NCBI RefSeq assembly: GCF_040939455.1
Contig: NC_134119.1
Coordinates: forward strand, 9,598,501-9,662,500
Length of the DNA: 64,000 nucleotides
From: Microcebus murinus
Taxonomy: Eukaryota; Chordata; Mammalia; Primates; Cheirogaleidae
Reading direction: 5' to 3'
The notes under the pieces: model-generated
The model's input: the letters and a program-made list of their open reading frames with translations, nothing else
What the model was told of the DNA's origin: nothing
Database searches by the model: none
Part shown: one piece after another, positions 63,380 through 64,000 of the stretch
Position numbering within the stretch: the first letter of the stretch is position 1
Layout: the number at the start of each line of letters is the position of its first letter
Translations under genes and position numbers: made by a program

Positions 63380-64000
63380 GTGAACTCTAAAGCCAGATTG
63401 CTTAAGTTTGAAACCTGGCTCCACTGCTTACTAGCTCTGTGACCCAGAATGAGTGACTAAATCTCCCTGGCCTCAGTTTCCCCATCCATAAAATGGACAC
63501 AATGTTAGTACCTACCTGTGGTGGGTAGAATAATGACTCCCCAAAAATGCCCATGTCCTAACACCCAGAACCTGTGATTATGCTGTTACATGGCCCAGAG
63601 GAATTGTGTTTACAGACGGAATTGAGACTGCTCATCTGCTGACCTTAAAATAGAGAAATGTGCTGGATTGTTCAGGTAGGCCGATGTAATCACGAGGGTC
63701 CTTATGTGTGAAAGGAGGAGGCAGGAAATTCAGTGTCAGACTCAGAGAGATTTGAAGGTGCTTTGTCGCTTGCTAGCTTTGAAGATGGAGGAAGGGACCA
63801 AGGAATGTGGGCAGCCTCTAGGAGCTGGGAAATGCAAGGACGAAGAAACCCATTTGGACTTCTGACCTCCAGAATGGAAAGATAACAAATTTGTGCTGTG
63901 TTAAGTGGCTAAATTTGTAGTAATTTGTTACAGCAGCAATAGGAAATTAATACATTATCTCATAGGATGATTGTGAGAATTAAATGAATTAATAATTGTA
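63380..64000 (+). mobile_element. MIR interrupted by an MLT1 LTR
   Basis: MIR body 63380-63517 (AGTTTGAAACCTGGCTCCAC, CAGTTTCCCCATCCATAAAA, TTAGTACCTACC) resumes after the LTR at about 63955 (ATCTCATAGGATGATTGTGA, GAATTAAATGAATTAATAAT). Confidence 0.85.
63518..63953 (+). mobile_element. MLT1/MaLR-like solo LTR, near complete
   Basis: Begins TGTGGTGGGTAGAATAATGA and ends TAGGAAATTAATACA, the TG..CA ends of an LTR, with AACCTGTGATTATGCTGTTA, GCTGACCTTAAAATAGAGAA and CTGACCTCCAGAATGGAAAG between. It is a solo LTR with no internal retroviral part. Confidence 0.82.

Overview
The window looks like nuclear, non-coding DNA from a strepsirrhine primate, most likely a lemur. About 32 Alu or Alu-monomer copies are recognisable. 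Many carry the linker ATTAATTGGCCAACTAATA between the two arms and the opening 'CCTAGCACTCTGGGAGG', which I associate with lemur Alus and not with human ones. A 5'-truncated L1 at 62801-63234, with a perfect 18-bp target-site duplication (TSD), has a 3' end of the lemur L1 type. The remainder is old mammalian repeat (MIR, L2, L1M, MER5, MER20, MLT1 and other DNA transposons) nested in unique sequence.

No convincing active protein-coding gene is visible. The only recognisable coding sequence is an intronless minus-strand copy of LSM6 (36168-36690). It keeps the first 71 residues and then loses the last nine to a small deletion. It lies beside a CpG-rich block (about 36780-37700) that contains a 9-bp minisatellite and the longest ORF of the window (280 codons), which I read as fortuitous.

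Layout: 1-1710 holds unique sequence, two Alus and a short hAT element with a perfect 8-bp TSD. 1711-4790 is repeat-poor. 4800-14575 is dense in MIR, L2, MER20, a Tigger/Kanga-like element and Alus. 14586-16420 is mostly unique. 16425-27000 holds Alus and L1M pieces, with a GC-rich patch at 25160-25700. 27000-31480 is the longest repeat-poor tract and the best candidate for conserved regulatory DNA. 31490-36160 is Alu, L1, MIR and L2. 36168-40000 is the LSM6 copy plus GC-rich unique DNA. 42170-46255 is mostly an antisense ancient L1 whose 5' region is a degenerate tandem repeat. 46256-53900 mixes unique DNA with L1M, MER5 and MLT1-type fossils. 54066-55985 contains a Tip100-like fossil split by an Alu monomer. 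55986-59925 is largely unique. The last 4 kb holds MIR, L2, L1, Alu and a near-complete MLT1 LTR inserted in a MIR.

The most unusual pattern is a set of five very small insertions (14651-14731, 32134-32200, 34076-34137, 57431-57521, 62284-62391). Each has a 20-26 nt non-Alu, non-L1 body, an A-rich tail and a 13-16 bp exact TSD. They look like products of L1-type target-primed reverse transcription, too short for ordinary repeat masking to name.
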